A stretch of DNA of 64,000 bases from Bacillota bacterium (GCA_023386345.1 JAEWJT010000009.1:1-64000); one strand, 5' to 3'; shown: positions 1 through 8,588, counted from the stretch's first letter. Notes: generated from the sequence alone by a model not told the origin. Program-made: numbers and translations.

Positions 1-200
1 TGGCTTGGCTTAGACTTTGGGCTATTCTTGTTATACTCGGCATCGTTAGCACATATGGGCCTGCTCCCGGCTCTATCGAAGGACTTATCTATCTTGCTCC
101 CGTTGATGTGCCTGTTAATATTGTGTCGAGCATTTTTGAAGTATTGTTGCAACCGCTACTGTTCAGCATAATAGTAACCTTTCAAAGAAAAAAGCAATGA
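1..200 (+). CDS. C-terminal part of an unidentified membrane protein
   Basis: The reading frame beginning at base 3 is open from the window edge to a TGA at 198-200, giving about 65 residues. It shows two hydrophobic stretches (around LRLWAILVILGIVS and near the end LLQPLLFSIIVTF), then a short basic tail FQRKKQ, so it looks like the last part of an integral membrane protein. Codon choice (ctc, ccc, ggc, atc) is richer in G+C than the phage genes that follow, so it may be host sequence or of other origin. I do not recognise the family. Confidence 0.5.
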   Translation, partial: AWLRLWAILVILGIVSTYGPAPGSIEGLIYLAPVDVPVNIVSSIFEVLLQPLLFSIIVTFQRKKQ

Positions 201-301
201 ATAATCTCGGAGTATAAGCATAATGTGCGGTTAGGATGCCTCGCTTTCTTTCTCAATAGCGTAATAAATATTAAGCAAATTTAATAAGAAACAGATATAC
301 G

Positions 302-338
302 CCTATCAACTATTAATATAAGGTTGGTAGGTTTTTTA
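302..338 (+). terminator. Intrinsic terminator
   Basis: CCTATCAAC (302-310) pairs with GTTGGTAGG (323-331, one G-T pair) and is followed directly by six T. It would end transcription from the membrane-protein gene that stops at base 200. Confidence 0.7.
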
Positions 339-376
339 TTGCACTAAACTAAAAATTTTTAGAAAGGAAAATATAT

Positions 377-625
377 ATGAGTAAATCTGCGTTAATTATA
401 GATACACCAAAGAACTGTTTAAAATGTGAATTTTGTATAAGAGATGTAGAATATCCAAAATGTAAGTTGGATAGAGCGTTAGGCGGTGAGTATAATACAT
501 CATGGGATAAATTAGACGAAATACCGGAATGGTGTCCGTTGACTGTAATTCCAAATAAAATAGATAGAGATAGTCATGGATATAATGCAGGATGGAATGA
601 TTGTATTAATAAGATTTTAAACTAA
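377..625 (+). CDS. Small Cys-rich phage-type protein, unknown function
   Basis: An 82-residue protein preceded by AGAAAGG. It has a cluster of cysteines in its first third (CLKCEFC, then YPKC) and a further EWCPL, which suggests a small metal-binding fold. Short proteins of this look are common in accessory regions of Firmicutes prophages; that is family knowledge, and no specific function can be given. A terminator lies just upstream, so it is probably a separate small unit. Confidence 0.6.
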   Translation: MSKSALIIDTPKNCLKCEFCIRDVEYPKCKLDRALGGEYNTSWDKLDEIPEWCPLTVIPNKIDRDSHGYNAGWNDCINKILN

Positions 626-733
626 AATAAATATTAGAATGTAGAGATACATATAGAAGAAAAACGAATAGTATTAAAATCAATAAATATAATTATTTTA
701 GTTTTCATAATGCTTTCAACAATATTTATTTAT

Positions 734-769
734 ATAATGTAAAAAAATGATAAATAATGTAAAAAAATG
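734..769 (+). repeat. Two 16-bp direct repeats, 20-bp period
   Basis: ATAATGTAAAAAAATG occurs at 734-749 and exactly again at 754-769, immediately before the promoter of the next small gene. The spacing is close to two helical turns, so it could be a paired protein-binding site, but in such AT-rich DNA chance is possible. Confidence 0.5.
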
Positions 770-798
770 TTGTTAAATATTGTAAAATATATTATAAT
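770..798 (+). promoter_or_regulatory. Sigma-A-type promoter of the 60-aa membrane protein
   Basis: TTGTTA (770-775) and TATAAT (793-798) are separated by 17 bp, and the gene start is 37 bp downstream behind a perfect AGGAGG. Confidence 0.55.
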
Positions 799-834
799 AA
801 ATTTATAGTATAACTTCCTTTATAGGAGGTTTAT

Positions 835-1017
835 ATGAGAACTATAATATATTTAGCAATGGAAATAACAATGAATTTAATAGACACTGTAATAGGGTAT
901 TTTTTAACCTATGAGGTGGCAGCAAAAAAACAAAAAAGAATAATTGCTTTAATCAATATTGTTTTAATGGTATTTTTATCAGGAATTCAATTTGTTTTAA
1001 TTGCAAATCTAAGTTAA
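835..1017 (+). CDS. Small membrane protein, unknown function
   Basis: A 60-residue protein with a strong ribosome binding site (AGGAGGTTTAT before ATG). Two hydrophobic segments flank a short basic loop (KKQKR): about residues 15-28 and 36-57. It has its own promoter and its own terminator at 1114-1142, so it is a monocistronic unit. Size and topology would also fit a small toxin or holin-like peptide, but nothing beyond membrane insertion is supported. No recognised homologue. Confidence 0.55.
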   Translation: MRTIIYLAMEITMNLIDTVIGYFLTYEVAAKKQKRIIALINIVLMVFLSGIQFVLIANLS

Positions 1018-1113
1018 AAGTTAAAAGGTGATAAGAATAAAGGTACAGCAATGTACATAAATTAAAATATAATAAAAGGAAGTTATGAATTCTTAATCAC
1101 TAGATAAAAAAAG

Positions 1114-1142
1114 AGACAACTCTACTCAGTTGTCTTTTTTTT
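1114..1142 (+). terminator. Intrinsic terminator
   Basis: Perfect 8-bp stem AGACAACT / AGTTGTCT with a 6-base loop, followed by a run of at least seven T. It closes the small membrane-protein unit. Confidence 0.85.
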
Positions 1143-1426
1143 GCACAACACACTTAATATCTAATTACTTTTTCCCAAGTTAGATTAAACTAAACTAGAG
1201 AACTTTATATTTGTGTTACTATGTATTTTATAATAAATAGATATTAACTCCTTCAGGAAAGTGTTGGCTATATGTGTTTTGGAGTTTATAATAAACTCAT
1301 ATATTTAGCATGTTTATTATATCAATAAGATATATTAAAATCAATACAAAATTTTAAATAATTATTAAATATATAAAATTATTAAACATGTCCGCAAATG
1401 TCCGTTTTCTTTGTGATATAATCTAA

Positions 1427-1516
1427 AGTGTAAAAGTGTAGGAAATGTTTAAGTAAAACCTCCTTTATTTATTATAAAAAAAGCGTCTTTTCAATCGATT
1501 GAGAGGCGCTTTTTTA
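1427..1516 (+). ncRNA. Candidate small RNA with an anti-SD segment
   Basis: The stretch 1143-1538 has no credible gene. Within it a TATAAT (1415-1420) is followed by about 90 bases ending in the strong terminator at 1476-1516. The single-stranded part contains AAAACCTCCTTTA, complementary to Shine-Dalgarno sequences, which is the usual layout of a trans-acting sRNA. No convincing -35 box is seen, so this is a hypothesis. The region also contains two copies of TGTCCG (1389-1404). Confidence 0.3.
1476..1516 (+). terminator. Intrinsic terminator, bidirectional form
   Basis: A-run, then GCGTCTTTTCAAT / ATTGAGAGGCGC around a CG centre, then a T-run. The flanking A and T runs pair too, so it could act on both strands. 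It sits directly before the next phage gene. Confidence 0.8.
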
Positions 1517-1538
1517 GTGCAGGAAAGAGGGTATGAGG

Positions 1539-1733
1539 ATGTCTATAGGAAATATAATTAAAATTAAACAACCTGATGTATATAAGCAACTATTAAAAAT
1601 GACTAAAAAAAATAAATCTAACAAAATTAAAAGAGCAGATGATGATTTATCATTTGATGATTTTGCAAGAATGATGCGCCATGATAGCTATAAAAAAGTA
1701 CGTGGTAACATTAGGCAGGTGAGGCATGGATGA
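1539..1733 (+). CDS. Small basic protein, partner of phage recombinase
   Basis: A 64-residue, lysine-rich protein. The ATG at 1539 is preferred over the in-frame ATG at 1533 because GGAAAGAGG ends only 2 bp before the latter. Its stop overlaps the start of the recombinase gene (ATGA-type overlap), so the two are translationally coupled. The partner encodes only a recombinase catalytic domain, so this protein could be a DNA-binding helper or a detached N-terminal part; that is inference. No recognised domain. Confidence 0.55.
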   Translation: MSIGNIIKIKQPDVYKQLLKMTKKNKSNKIKRADDDLSFDDFARMMRHDSYKKVRGNIRQVRHG

Positions 1734-2326
1734 TTAAACAACCTGCTAATCCTATTAAATCTAAAGCAAAAGTTTTAGATATTCAGGATTATTTAAAAGC
1801 TAAGAATGAAAGAGATTATGTTCTATTTGTTTTAGGTATTGCAACAGGCTATAGAGCTGGAGACTTAGTATTGCTAAAAATAAGAGATATAAAAAATGCT
1901 CTTAAAGTTGGATATTTTGAGATACTGGAAGGCAAGAAAAAGAACTCAAAAAATATTAGACAATGCAATATGAAACCTAGAAAGGCCTTTATAGTTAGTA
2001 AATTAGAAAGAACATTAAAAACTTATATAAAAGGCAAAGAAGATTATGACTATGCTTTCCCATCTCGCAAAGGTGATAATATAAAAGTACCAAGAGTTAC
2101 TACTATACTTAGAGAAGTAGGAGAGGCTTTTGGATTAATTAATATCACTGCACATAGTATGAGAAAAACATATGCATATCATCTTTGGGTAGAAAATGAT
2201 TATAATACATTACTTATAAAAGAATTATTAGGACATAGCAGCATAGAAGAAACAAAAAGATATTTAGGATTAAATGATGAGGTTTACATAGAAAGTAGTA
2301 AACCATTAAACAGTTTAATTCTATAA
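1730..2326 (+). CDS. Minimal tyrosine recombinase (catalytic domain only)
   Basis: A 198-residue site-specific recombinase/integrase-family protein. The catalytic set is visible: Arg in TGYRAGD (about residue 43), HSMRK as the HxxR box, GHSS as the second His, and RYLGL carrying the nucleophile Tyr. The usual N-terminal SAM-like core-binding domain is missing (typical integrases are 350-400 aa). It is placed just before the HNH/terminase genes rather than beside a repressor, so it is more likely a late-module or DNA-processing recombinase than the prophage integrase. It overlaps the preceding 64-aa gene by 4 bp. Confidence 0.8.
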   Translation: MIKQPANPIKSKAKVLDIQDYLKAKNERDYVLFVLGIATGYRAGDLVLLKIRDIKNALKVGYFEILEGKKKNSKNIRQCNMKPRKAFIVSKLERTLKTYIKGKEDYDYAFPSRKGDNIKVPRVTTILREVGEAFGLINITAHSMRKTYAYHLWVENDYNTLLIKELLGHSSIEETKRYLGLNDEVYIESSKPLNSLIL

Positions 2327-2342
2327 TTTTTTTTATTTTCTT

Positions 2343-2377
2343 TTGAATGTTTAAAAAATAATATTATAAACATTCAA
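2343..2377. repeat. Perfect 11-bp inverted repeat (operator- or terminator-like)
   Basis: TTGAATGTTTA (2343-2353) is repeated inverted at 2367-2377. No T-run follows, so it is a poor terminator. The same TTGAATGT core recurs as a second dyad at 2422-2462, on the other side of a TATAAT at 2405-2410. Confidence 0.6.
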
Positions 2378-2421
2378 GGTTTTAAAATAATTTTATTTCC
2401 TATGTATAATATAAGTGAAAA

Positions 2422-2462
2422 ATTTGAATGTATGATTTTCTAAGTAAATCGCACATTCAAAT
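2422..2462. promoter_or_regulatory. Second TTGAATGT dyad around the HNH gene start
   Basis: ATTTGAATGT (2422-2431) and ACATTCAAAT (2453-2462) form a perfect 10-bp dyad with 21 bp between the arms. Together with the dyad at 2343-2377 it brackets a -10-like TATAAT (2405-2410). The arrangement suggests paired operators for a phage regulator; the regulator is unknown. Confidence 0.45.
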
Positions 2463-2913
2463 CAAACAAAACGAATATAATTTAAAGCAAAATCAATTAA
2501 TGTTCGTGTTTTTTATTAACACTTTTAAGCAACATTTTAGGACGTGGTTTATTATAAATATTTATAACCTAGATGAAGTTGGTGAATGGATAAGTAAACT
2601 CATTGCCGATAATAGATTAGAAGATTTTTATACTTCTAAGTACTGGAGAAGACTTAGAAAAGAAGTCTTAGAAGAATACAAGTATGAATGTCAAGAATGT
2701 AAGAAGAAAGGTTTTTATTCTAAAGCTAATCATGTGCATCATGTACAGTATGTTAGAAAGCATCCAAGACTTGCTTTAAGCAAGACATATATATTTCAAG
2801 GTAAAGAGTATATTAATCTTATTCCTGTATGTAAGGAATGTCATGAGACTGTATGTCATCCTGAAAGACTTAGACATAATAAGAAAGAACTATTAACGGA
2901 AGAGAGATGGTAA
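2428..2913 (+). CDS. Phage HNH endonuclease
   Basis: 161 residues as read from the ATG at 2428. The HNH fold is seen in the second half: CQECKKKG and CKECH zinc-binding pairs, and the catalytic HVHHVQY with the following Asn (YINLIPVC). HNH proteins encoded beside terminase genes cooperate with TerL/TerS in cutting cos ends in many HK97-like phages (family knowledge). The start is uncertain. Homologues normally begin near the segment equivalent to DEVGEWISKLIADNRL (about residue 50), and there is no good ribosome binding site at 2428, so the first ~45 residues may not be translated. Confidence 0.8.
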   Translation: MYDFLSKSHIQIKQNEYNLKQNQLMFVFFINTFKQHFRTWFIINIYNLDEVGEWISKLIADNRLEDFYTSKYWRRLRKEVLEEYKYECQECKKKGFYSKANHVHHVQYVRKHPRLALSKTYIFQGKEYINLIPVCKECHETVCHPERLRHNKKELLTEERW

Positions 2914-3047
2914 GATTGAATATAGCAGAGTACATTAGTATACCCCCGGTCAAAATAAAACACATTTTAATATTTTAAGATGTAACTCGTGTGGGTCCAA
3001 GACAAGTGATTTCATTTAATTTTCATTCATGAGGGGGTGTCAGAATT

Positions 3048-3416
3048 ATGAAAAAAAATAATACACCGAACAATAAATTATTTGAAAAACATTATCGTTC
3101 AAAATTATATAAAGAAATTAAAAAAGACCTCCTTGATCAGAATGAGAGAAATGGTACTGTAGGAAAATATTATACAGACCTTATTGATGATTATATGGAT
3201 ATGTGGGTAACTAAGAGTTTGTTAATTAATGATATAAAAGAACGTGGTGTTAATTCTGAGTATAACAATGGTGGTGGACAAAAAGGAATTAAAAGGAATG
3301 AAAGTATAGATCAGCTTATAAAACTAAATGCTCAAATGCTAAAGCTTTTAACAGAGATAGGAATTAAACCATCTCAGCAGGATGGTGATGAAAATGGCAA
3401 CGATTTGGAAATGTAG
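3048..3416 (+). CDS. terS: Terminase small subunit (P27 family)
   Basis: A 122-residue protein placed between the HNH nuclease and the large terminase. It fits P27-family small subunits in size and style: a helical N-terminal region, YYTDLIDDYMDMWV, and a C-terminal coiled region with a polar tail. It recognises the packaging site and loads TerL. The ribosome binding site GAGGGGGTG is strong. The 134-bp gap before it contains a CCCCCGGTC stretch and a short dyad, which would be a reasonable place for the cos site. The 3' end overlaps the terL start. Confidence 0.75.
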   Translation: MKKNNTPNNKLFEKHYRSKLYKEIKKDLLDQNERNGTVGKYYTDLIDDYMDMWVTKSLLINDIKERGVNSEYNNGGGQKGIKRNESIDQLIKLNAQMLKLLTEIGIKPSQQDGDENGNDLEM

Positions 3417-5070
3417 GCAGAGAGATTATCATCCATACATAGATGAGTATATAGATGGTTGTAGAAGTAGTAAGATTATTGTAAATGAAGATATTCTATC
3501 AGCTCTAGACTATATTGAATTTAAACTTAATAACGATGATGTTTTTATTGATTCTGAAAAAATTGATAAAGCTGTTGAATTAATGGAGAGATACTTTGAA
3601 ATCTCTCTTTTTGATTGGGAACTTTTCTTAACCGCATTAATTCATTGTTATTATAAATCAAACGATACTGTTGTATTTGATGAAATCCTACTAGAGATGG
3701 GAAGGGGTAACGGAAAGAACGGTTTTATTAGTCCTATATCTTGGTATCTAACTACTCACTATCATGGAATTAAAGGGTACAACATAGACATCATAGCAAA
3801 TAGCCAAGACCAATCCGAAACATCATTCAATGATGTATTTGATGTGCTAGATAGAACATGGAGCAAGTCAAAGAAGTTCTTTTATAAGACAAAAGAGGTC
3901 ATAACCAATCTAATAACTAAGTCTTATATAAAATATAATACATCAAATGCTAGGACTAAAGATGGTAAGCGTTCAGCGTGTTTGATTTTTGATGAAATTC
4001 ATGAGTATGAAAACTATGATATGATTTCAGTCTTTACAAGCGGATTTGGTAAAAGAAAACATTCAAGAATATTTTATATAACTACTAATGGGCATGTAAG
4101 AGAAGGCGTGCTCGATGATAAATTAAAACTGGCTAAAGATGTTCTTAATGGAACCATCAAAGATATTGGTTTTTTACCTCTACTTTATCATATAGATAGC
4201 GAAGATGAGGCTTTAAATCCGGAGATGTGGCATAAAGCAAATCCATCATTAAAGTATTTGCAGGAACTTAAGAAACAGATGGATAAAGAATTCGTTCAAA
4301 TGAAGTATACTCCATCTGTTGAGAGAGATTTTTATACCAAAAGAATGAATTGGCCAAAGAGTAATGCTGATATTGCAGTAACTGATTGGGATAACATTAA
4401 AGCTACAAATGAACCTATACCAGATTTGAAAGGTAAACATTGTGTCATAGGTATTGATTATACAAAGATAAACGACTTAGCAAGCGTTGATTTGCATTTT
4501 AGGAATGGCGATATTAGATATAAAATATCTCATTCATGGTTATGTCTTCAGTCTTCAGATTTAAAAAGATTAAAAATACCATGGCAACAGTGGGCCGATG
4601 AAGGATTGCTAACACTGGTTGATGATGTAGAAATTAATCCAGTATTAATAGCAAATTATATCGTAGAGCAAATGCAATGGTATAATATTATTGGTATTGC
4701 ACTTGATAATTTTAGATACGCGTTACTTAGTAAAGCATTAAAAGATATTGGATTTGACAAGGAACATAAGAATCTTTATTTGGTAAGGCCATCGGACATA
4801 ATGAAAATAGTTCCAGTGATTGACAGTATATTTGTTAATCACTATTTTTGTTGGGGAAATAATCCTCTATTGAGATGGGCAACAAACAACACAAAGAAAG
4901 TTGTTAGTGGTAAAAAACAAGGAACAGATACAGGTAATTACTATTATGCAAAAATTGAAGGTAAGAGTAGAAAGACAGACCCATTTATGGCAGGAGTACA
5001 TTCTACAATTATTGAGGATTGGTTGGATTTAGGTTGCAGTTCATTTGAAGATTTACCAGTTATAACTTAG
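3394..5070 (+). CDS. terL: Terminase large subunit
   Basis: About 558 residues; ATP-driven packaging motor and nuclease. Walker A-type GRGNGKN lies near residue 105, Walker B as ACLIFDEIHE near residue 200, and the C-terminal RNase H-like nuclease shows VIGIDYTKINDLASVD with its first catalytic Asp. The start lies inside the 3' end of the small-subunit gene, so the two are translationally coupled. Three in-frame starts (3382, 3388, 3394) share one GGATGGTG Shine-Dalgarno; 3394 has the best spacing. Length and motif order are those of a complete gene. Confidence 0.92.
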   Translation: MATIWKCRQRDYHPYIDEYIDGCRSSKIIVNEDILSALDYIEFKLNNDDVFIDSEKIDKAVELMERYFEISLFDWELFLTALIHCYYKSNDTVVFDEILLEMGRGNGKNGFISPISWYLTTHYHGIKGYNIDIIANSQDQSETSFNDVFDVLDRTWSKSKKFFYKTKEVITNLITKSYIKYNTSNARTKDGKRSACLIFDEIHEYENYDMISVFTSGFGKRKHSRIFYITTNGHVREGVLDDKLKLAKDVLNGTIKDIGFLPLLYHIDSEDEALNPEMWHKANPSLKYLQELKKQMDKEFVQMKYTPSVERDFYTKRMNWPKSNADIAVTDWDNIKATNEPIPDLKGKHCVIGIDYTKINDLASVDLHFRNGDIRYKISHSWLCLQSSDLKRLKIPWQQWADEGLLTLVDDVEINPVLIANYIVEQMQWYNIIGIALDNFRYALLSKALKDIGFDKEHKNLYLVRPSDIMKIVPVIDSIFVNHYFCWGNNPLLRWATNNTKKVVSGKKQGTDTGNYYYAKIEGKSRKTDPFMAGVHSTIIEDWLDLGCSSFEDLPVIT

Positions 5071-5086
5071 AGGGAGGTGAGAAGAT

Positions 5087-6283
5087 GTGAGTTTTATAAG
5101 TTGGTTAAAAGATAAGCTTGGCGGTTCAGCTGTTCCAATTAATGGTATTGAAGAGTATGCTGCTGAATACGTGTCTATTGTTGGAGACATTTATATTAGA
5201 GAAATGGCGTTTTGGTCTGCCACAAATCTTATAGCAAATGCAATTAGCAAATGCGAATTTAAGACTTATTTTAAAGGTGAGGAGGTAAAAAAACAAGAAT
5301 ATTATCTATGGAATGTTGAGCCAAACAAAAATCAAAATTCTAGTGCTTTTTTACACAAATTGATTGCAACACTATACAGAAAAAATGAATGCTTAGTAAT
5401 AGAACAAAATGGTCAACTTCTTGTCGCTGATGATTTTGAAAAAAAAGAGTATGCCTTATATGATGATGTATTTTCTAAAGTACGAGTCAAAGATTTTATT
5501 TTTAATAAAGCATTTAATCAGTCAGATGTTTTGTATTTTCAACTATCTGAAGTTAATATGCAGAAGGTGATAAACGGACTATATGATAGTTATGCTAAAT
5601 TAATAACATACAGTATAAATGCTTACCAAAAGTCCAAGGGAACAAAAGGCATTTTTAAGTATGAAACATTGCCAGTTGCTGGCTCCGAAGAAAAGAAAGC
5701 TTTTGATGCCTTGGTTAATGAAAAAATCAGCAAGTGGATTAATAATGATAATGCAGCATTGCCATTAGGAAAAGGTCAAGAGTGGAAAGAACTTGCACAA
5801 AAGACTTATTCATCTGAAAACACTAGAGATATTAAAGCTATGATTGATGATATTTATGACTTTACTGCAAGGGGGTATGGAATACCGCCAGTACTACTAA
5901 AAGGTGATATGGCCAATATAGGAGATAATGTTTTTAATACATTGTTGACATTTGCGGTAGATCCTTTAACTGATATGTTACAGGAAGAAATTAATCGTAA
6001 ACGTTCAGGATTTATAGGGTTTAGTCAAGGAACATATGTAGAAATTGATACAAAGGCAATTAAACATATTGACCTTTTAAGTGTATCGTCAGCAATTGAT
6101 AAGCTTATAGCAAGCGGAGCATTCTGCATTAATGATATAAGAAAACTTGTAGGTGAACCTATAATAGACGAGCCGTGGGCTTGGCAACATTGGATAACTA
6201 AAAACTATTCTAATGTAGAGGATTTATTAAATTCTCTAGGAGGTGATTCAAATAAAGTTAATAACAATGAGGGAGGTGAGTAG
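5087..6283 (+). CDS. Phage portal protein (HK97 family)
   Basis: 398 residues starting at GTG 5087, six bases after AGGGAGGTGA. The out-of-frame ATG two bases earlier is followed at once by a stop. It fits HK97-type portals: an N-terminal region with FWSATNLIANAISKCEF, then a helical domain with FTARGYGIPPVLLKGD and an acidic/Asn-rich C-terminus. It forms the dodecameric ring through which DNA enters and to which the connector proteins bind. It is placed between terL and the protease as expected, and its stop abuts the protease start. Confidence 0.9.
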   Translation: MSFISWLKDKLGGSAVPINGIEEYAAEYVSIVGDIYIREMAFWSATNLIANAISKCEFKTYFKGEEVKKQEYYLWNVEPNKNQNSSAFLHKLIATLYRKNECLVIEQNGQLLVADDFEKKEYALYDDVFSKVRVKDFIFNKAFNQSDVLYFQLSEVNMQKVINGLYDSYAKLITYSINAYQKSKGTKGIFKYETLPVAGSEEKKAFDALVNEKISKWINNDNAALPLGKGQEWKELAQKTYSSENTRDIKAMIDDIYDFTARGYGIPPVLLKGDMANIGDNVFNTLLTFAVDPLTDMLQEEINRKRSGFIGFSQGTYVEIDTKAIKHIDLLSVSSAIDKLIASGAFCINDIRKLVGEPIIDEPWAWQHWITKNYSNVEDLLNSLGGDSNKVNNNEGGE

Positions 6284-7066
6284 ATGTCAAAAGAAATTAA
6301 AAGAATGTGGCAAATAAAACAGCAAGAAAATAATCCAAATATTTTAGACATGTATATCTATGGATATATTGAAGGTGATAGCTATGATTGGTGGACTGAT
6401 GAGGTTATTGAAAGCGAAACATCTGCAAATTATTTCAGGGAAGAGCTAGGAAAACACCCTAATGCAACTCAAATAAATTTATATGTAAATTCATTTGGAG
6501 GCTATGTGTATGAGGCTATGGCAATAAGGAATCAACTTAAAAGACATATAGCACATAAAACAGGGTATGTAGATGGATTTGCAGCTTCTGCTGCATCATT
6601 TATTTTAACTGCTTGTGATGAAGTTAAAATGTATAGCAATACAATGCAAATGATTCATAATGCAGTAAATGTAGCACATGGTAACTCAACTCAACTAAGA
6701 AAAGCTGCTGATGATTTGGACAAGATAATGGAAGGCAACAGACAAGCTTATTTAGAAAAATCTAATGGCAAACTGACTGAAGAAAAATTAATTGAATTGC
6801 TAGAAGCAGAATCATGGCTAACTGCTAATGACTGTTTAGAATATGGTCTTTGTGATGAAATAATAAACGAAGAAAAAGACATGACCGAAGCAAAGCAAAT
6901 GCTTCAACAAGTTAACAAAACACTTGAACAAAGCATTGCTTACAACAAAGCGCTTGTTGCTCTAGCGAAAGATGTTAAGCAGATAGTTCCAAAGAAAACT
7001 GATTTACAAGATGAACAAGATAAAAATAGTTTAAGAAATTTTTTAGCAGGTTTTAAAATAATATAA
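6284..7066 (+). CDS. ClpP-like prohead maturation protease
   Basis: 260 residues, family S14. The catalytic Ser lies in DGFAASAASF and the catalytic His in MQMIHNA, as in ClpP. The C-terminal ~60 residues form a charged, glutamine-rich extension that probably acts as a scaffold or tether inside the prohead. In this phage type the enzyme removes the N-terminal delta domain of the capsid protein. The start ATG is directly adjacent to the portal stop and shares the GAGGGAGGTG upstream. Confidence 0.9.
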   Translation: MSKEIKRMWQIKQQENNPNILDMYIYGYIEGDSYDWWTDEVIESETSANYFREELGKHPNATQINLYVNSFGGYVYEAMAIRNQLKRHIAHKTGYVDGFAASAASFILTACDEVKMYSNTMQMIHNAVNVAHGNSTQLRKAADDLDKIMEGNRQAYLEKSNGKLTEEKLIELLEAESWLTANDCLEYGLCDEIINEEKDMTEAKQMLQQVNKTLEQSIAYNKALVALAKDVKQIVPKKTDLQDEQDKNSLRNFLAGFKII

Positions 7067-7091
7067 ATTCAATCATGAAAGGATGAAAAAA

Positions 7092-8294
7092 ATGAAAAAT
7101 AAAGATTTAGTACAACAAGAAAGAAATGAAATTTTACAAAGAATGAACCAAGCAATTACTAACAATGACACTGAGGCATACCAACAATCATTTAATGATT
7201 TAGCAAATTCTATTCAACAGGTAGTATTAAGTGAATATGAACAAGCAGTACAATCTAATGATTCAAACGTGTTAGCACAAAGAGGGTTAAGACAGTTAAC
7301 ATCTGAGGAGAACAAGTATTATCAAGCATTGATTAACGCTATGAAACAACAACATCCAAAGCAGGCATTAACTGATTTGAACGTAGTTATGCCTAGAACT
7401 ATTATTGATGATGTATTTACTGATTTAACTACAGAGCATCCTCTATTAGATGCTATAGACTTCCAAAATGCGGGTGCAGTTACTGAGTGGTTGTTGAATG
7501 CTAATACAGAACAACTTGCAACATGGTCTCCTTTATGTGCAGAAATAGTAAAAGAATTGACTTCTGGATTTAAGAAAATAGATTTGCAACAGAATAAGTT
7601 ATCTGCATTTATTCCTGTTTGCAAAGCAATGCTTGACCTTGGTCCTGTATGGATGGATAGATATGTTAGAACAATCTTATCTGAAGCATTATATTTAGGA
7701 TTAGAAGATGGTATCTTAAATGGCAAAGGACAAACTGCAAATTTACATGAACCTATCGGAATGAGAAAAGACATGACAAAATCAGTAAATCCTACAACAG
7801 GATACCAAGATAAAAATAAAATTACCTTGAATTCACTGGACCCAGAATCTTATGGGAATGTACTTGTCAATTTAGCAGAAACAGAAAATGGACATGCAAG
7901 AGTAATCAGTAATGTAATTTTAGTTGTTAATCCTAAGGATTATTTAACTAAGGTTATGCCAGCTACTACGGTGAGGGCTACTGACGGGACATATACAAAT
8001 AATGTAACACCATTCCCAACAACTATAATTCAATCTGCAAGGATAGCTCAAAATGAAGCTATCATGGGACTTGGTAAGAGATATTTAATGGCGGCTGGGA
8101 CAGGAAAAAGCGGAAAAATCGAATATGATGATAGCTATCGTTTCCTTGAAGACGAAAGAGTCTATTTGACTAAGTTCTATGGACATGGACAGCCAAAGGA
8201 CAATAAATCATTTGTATTGCTAGATATTACTAACTTAAAACCTACTGTACAAAAGGTTGAAGTTACTAATATAGATGAATTCCCTACTGTTTAG
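7092..8294 (+). CDS. Major capsid protein (HK97 fold)
   Basis: About 400 residues. The N-terminal ~100 residues are charged and predicted coiled (QQERNEILQRMNQ...), the typical delta/scaffold domain. The shell-forming part begins around VVMPRTIIDDVFTDL. ATG 7092 is preferred to the in-frame ATG 7083 because GAAAGG lies immediately against 7083 but 9 bp before 7092. It follows the maturation protease as in all HK97-type head modules. Confidence 0.92.
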   Translation: MKNKDLVQQERNEILQRMNQAITNNDTEAYQQSFNDLANSIQQVVLSEYEQAVQSNDSNVLAQRGLRQLTSEENKYYQALINAMKQQHPKQALTDLNVVMPRTIIDDVFTDLTTEHPLLDAIDFQNAGAVTEWLLNANTEQLATWSPLCAEIVKELTSGFKKIDLQQNKLSAFIPVCKAMLDLGPVWMDRYVRTILSEALYLGLEDGILNGKGQTANLHEPIGMRKDMTKSVNPTTGYQDKNKITLNSLDPESYGNVLVNLAETENGHARVISNVILVVNPKDYLTKVMPATTVRATDGTYTNNVTPFPTTIIQSARIAQNEAIMGLGKRYLMAAGTGKSGKIEYDDSYRFLEDERVYLTKFYGHGQPKDNKSFVLLDITNLKPTVQKVEVTNIDEFPTV

Positions 8295-8304
8295 GAGGTA
8301 ACTT

Positions 8305-8580
8305 ATGAAGGTTAGAGTAATTAAAGCGTTCAGGGATAAGGATACTAAAAGTATCCTTAAATCCGGACAAGTAATAGAAGTGACAGAGGAGAGGTTCAGT
8401 GAATTAACTGGACCTCAAGGTATTTTTGTAGAGGAAATAAAAGAGGAACATCAGGTAGATTCGTCAAAATTTGAAAATATGAATAAGACAGAAATAATAG
8501 AATATGCAAAAGGACTTGATGTTGAATTAAATATGGAAATTACTAAAGCAGAAATGATTGAAATTCTACTTAAAAAGTAG
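8305..8580 (+). CDS. Small head-module protein with HeH/LEM-like end
   Basis: 91 residues. The first half looks like a small beta domain (MKVRVIKAFRDKDT). The end (MNKTEIIEYAKGLDVELNMEITKAEMIEILL) matches the HeH/Rho-N-like two-helix motif often found in small proteins just after the capsid gene. Ribosome binding site AGGAGG; 10 bp after the capsid stop. Precise role unknown; nucleic-acid or capsid-vertex binding is inferred. Confidence 0.65.
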   Translation: MKVRVIKAFRDKDTKSILKSGQVIEVTEERFSELTGPQGIFVEEIKEEHQVDSSKFENMNKTEIIEYAKGLDVELNMEITKAEMIEILLKK

Positions 8581-8588
8581 GTGATTAA

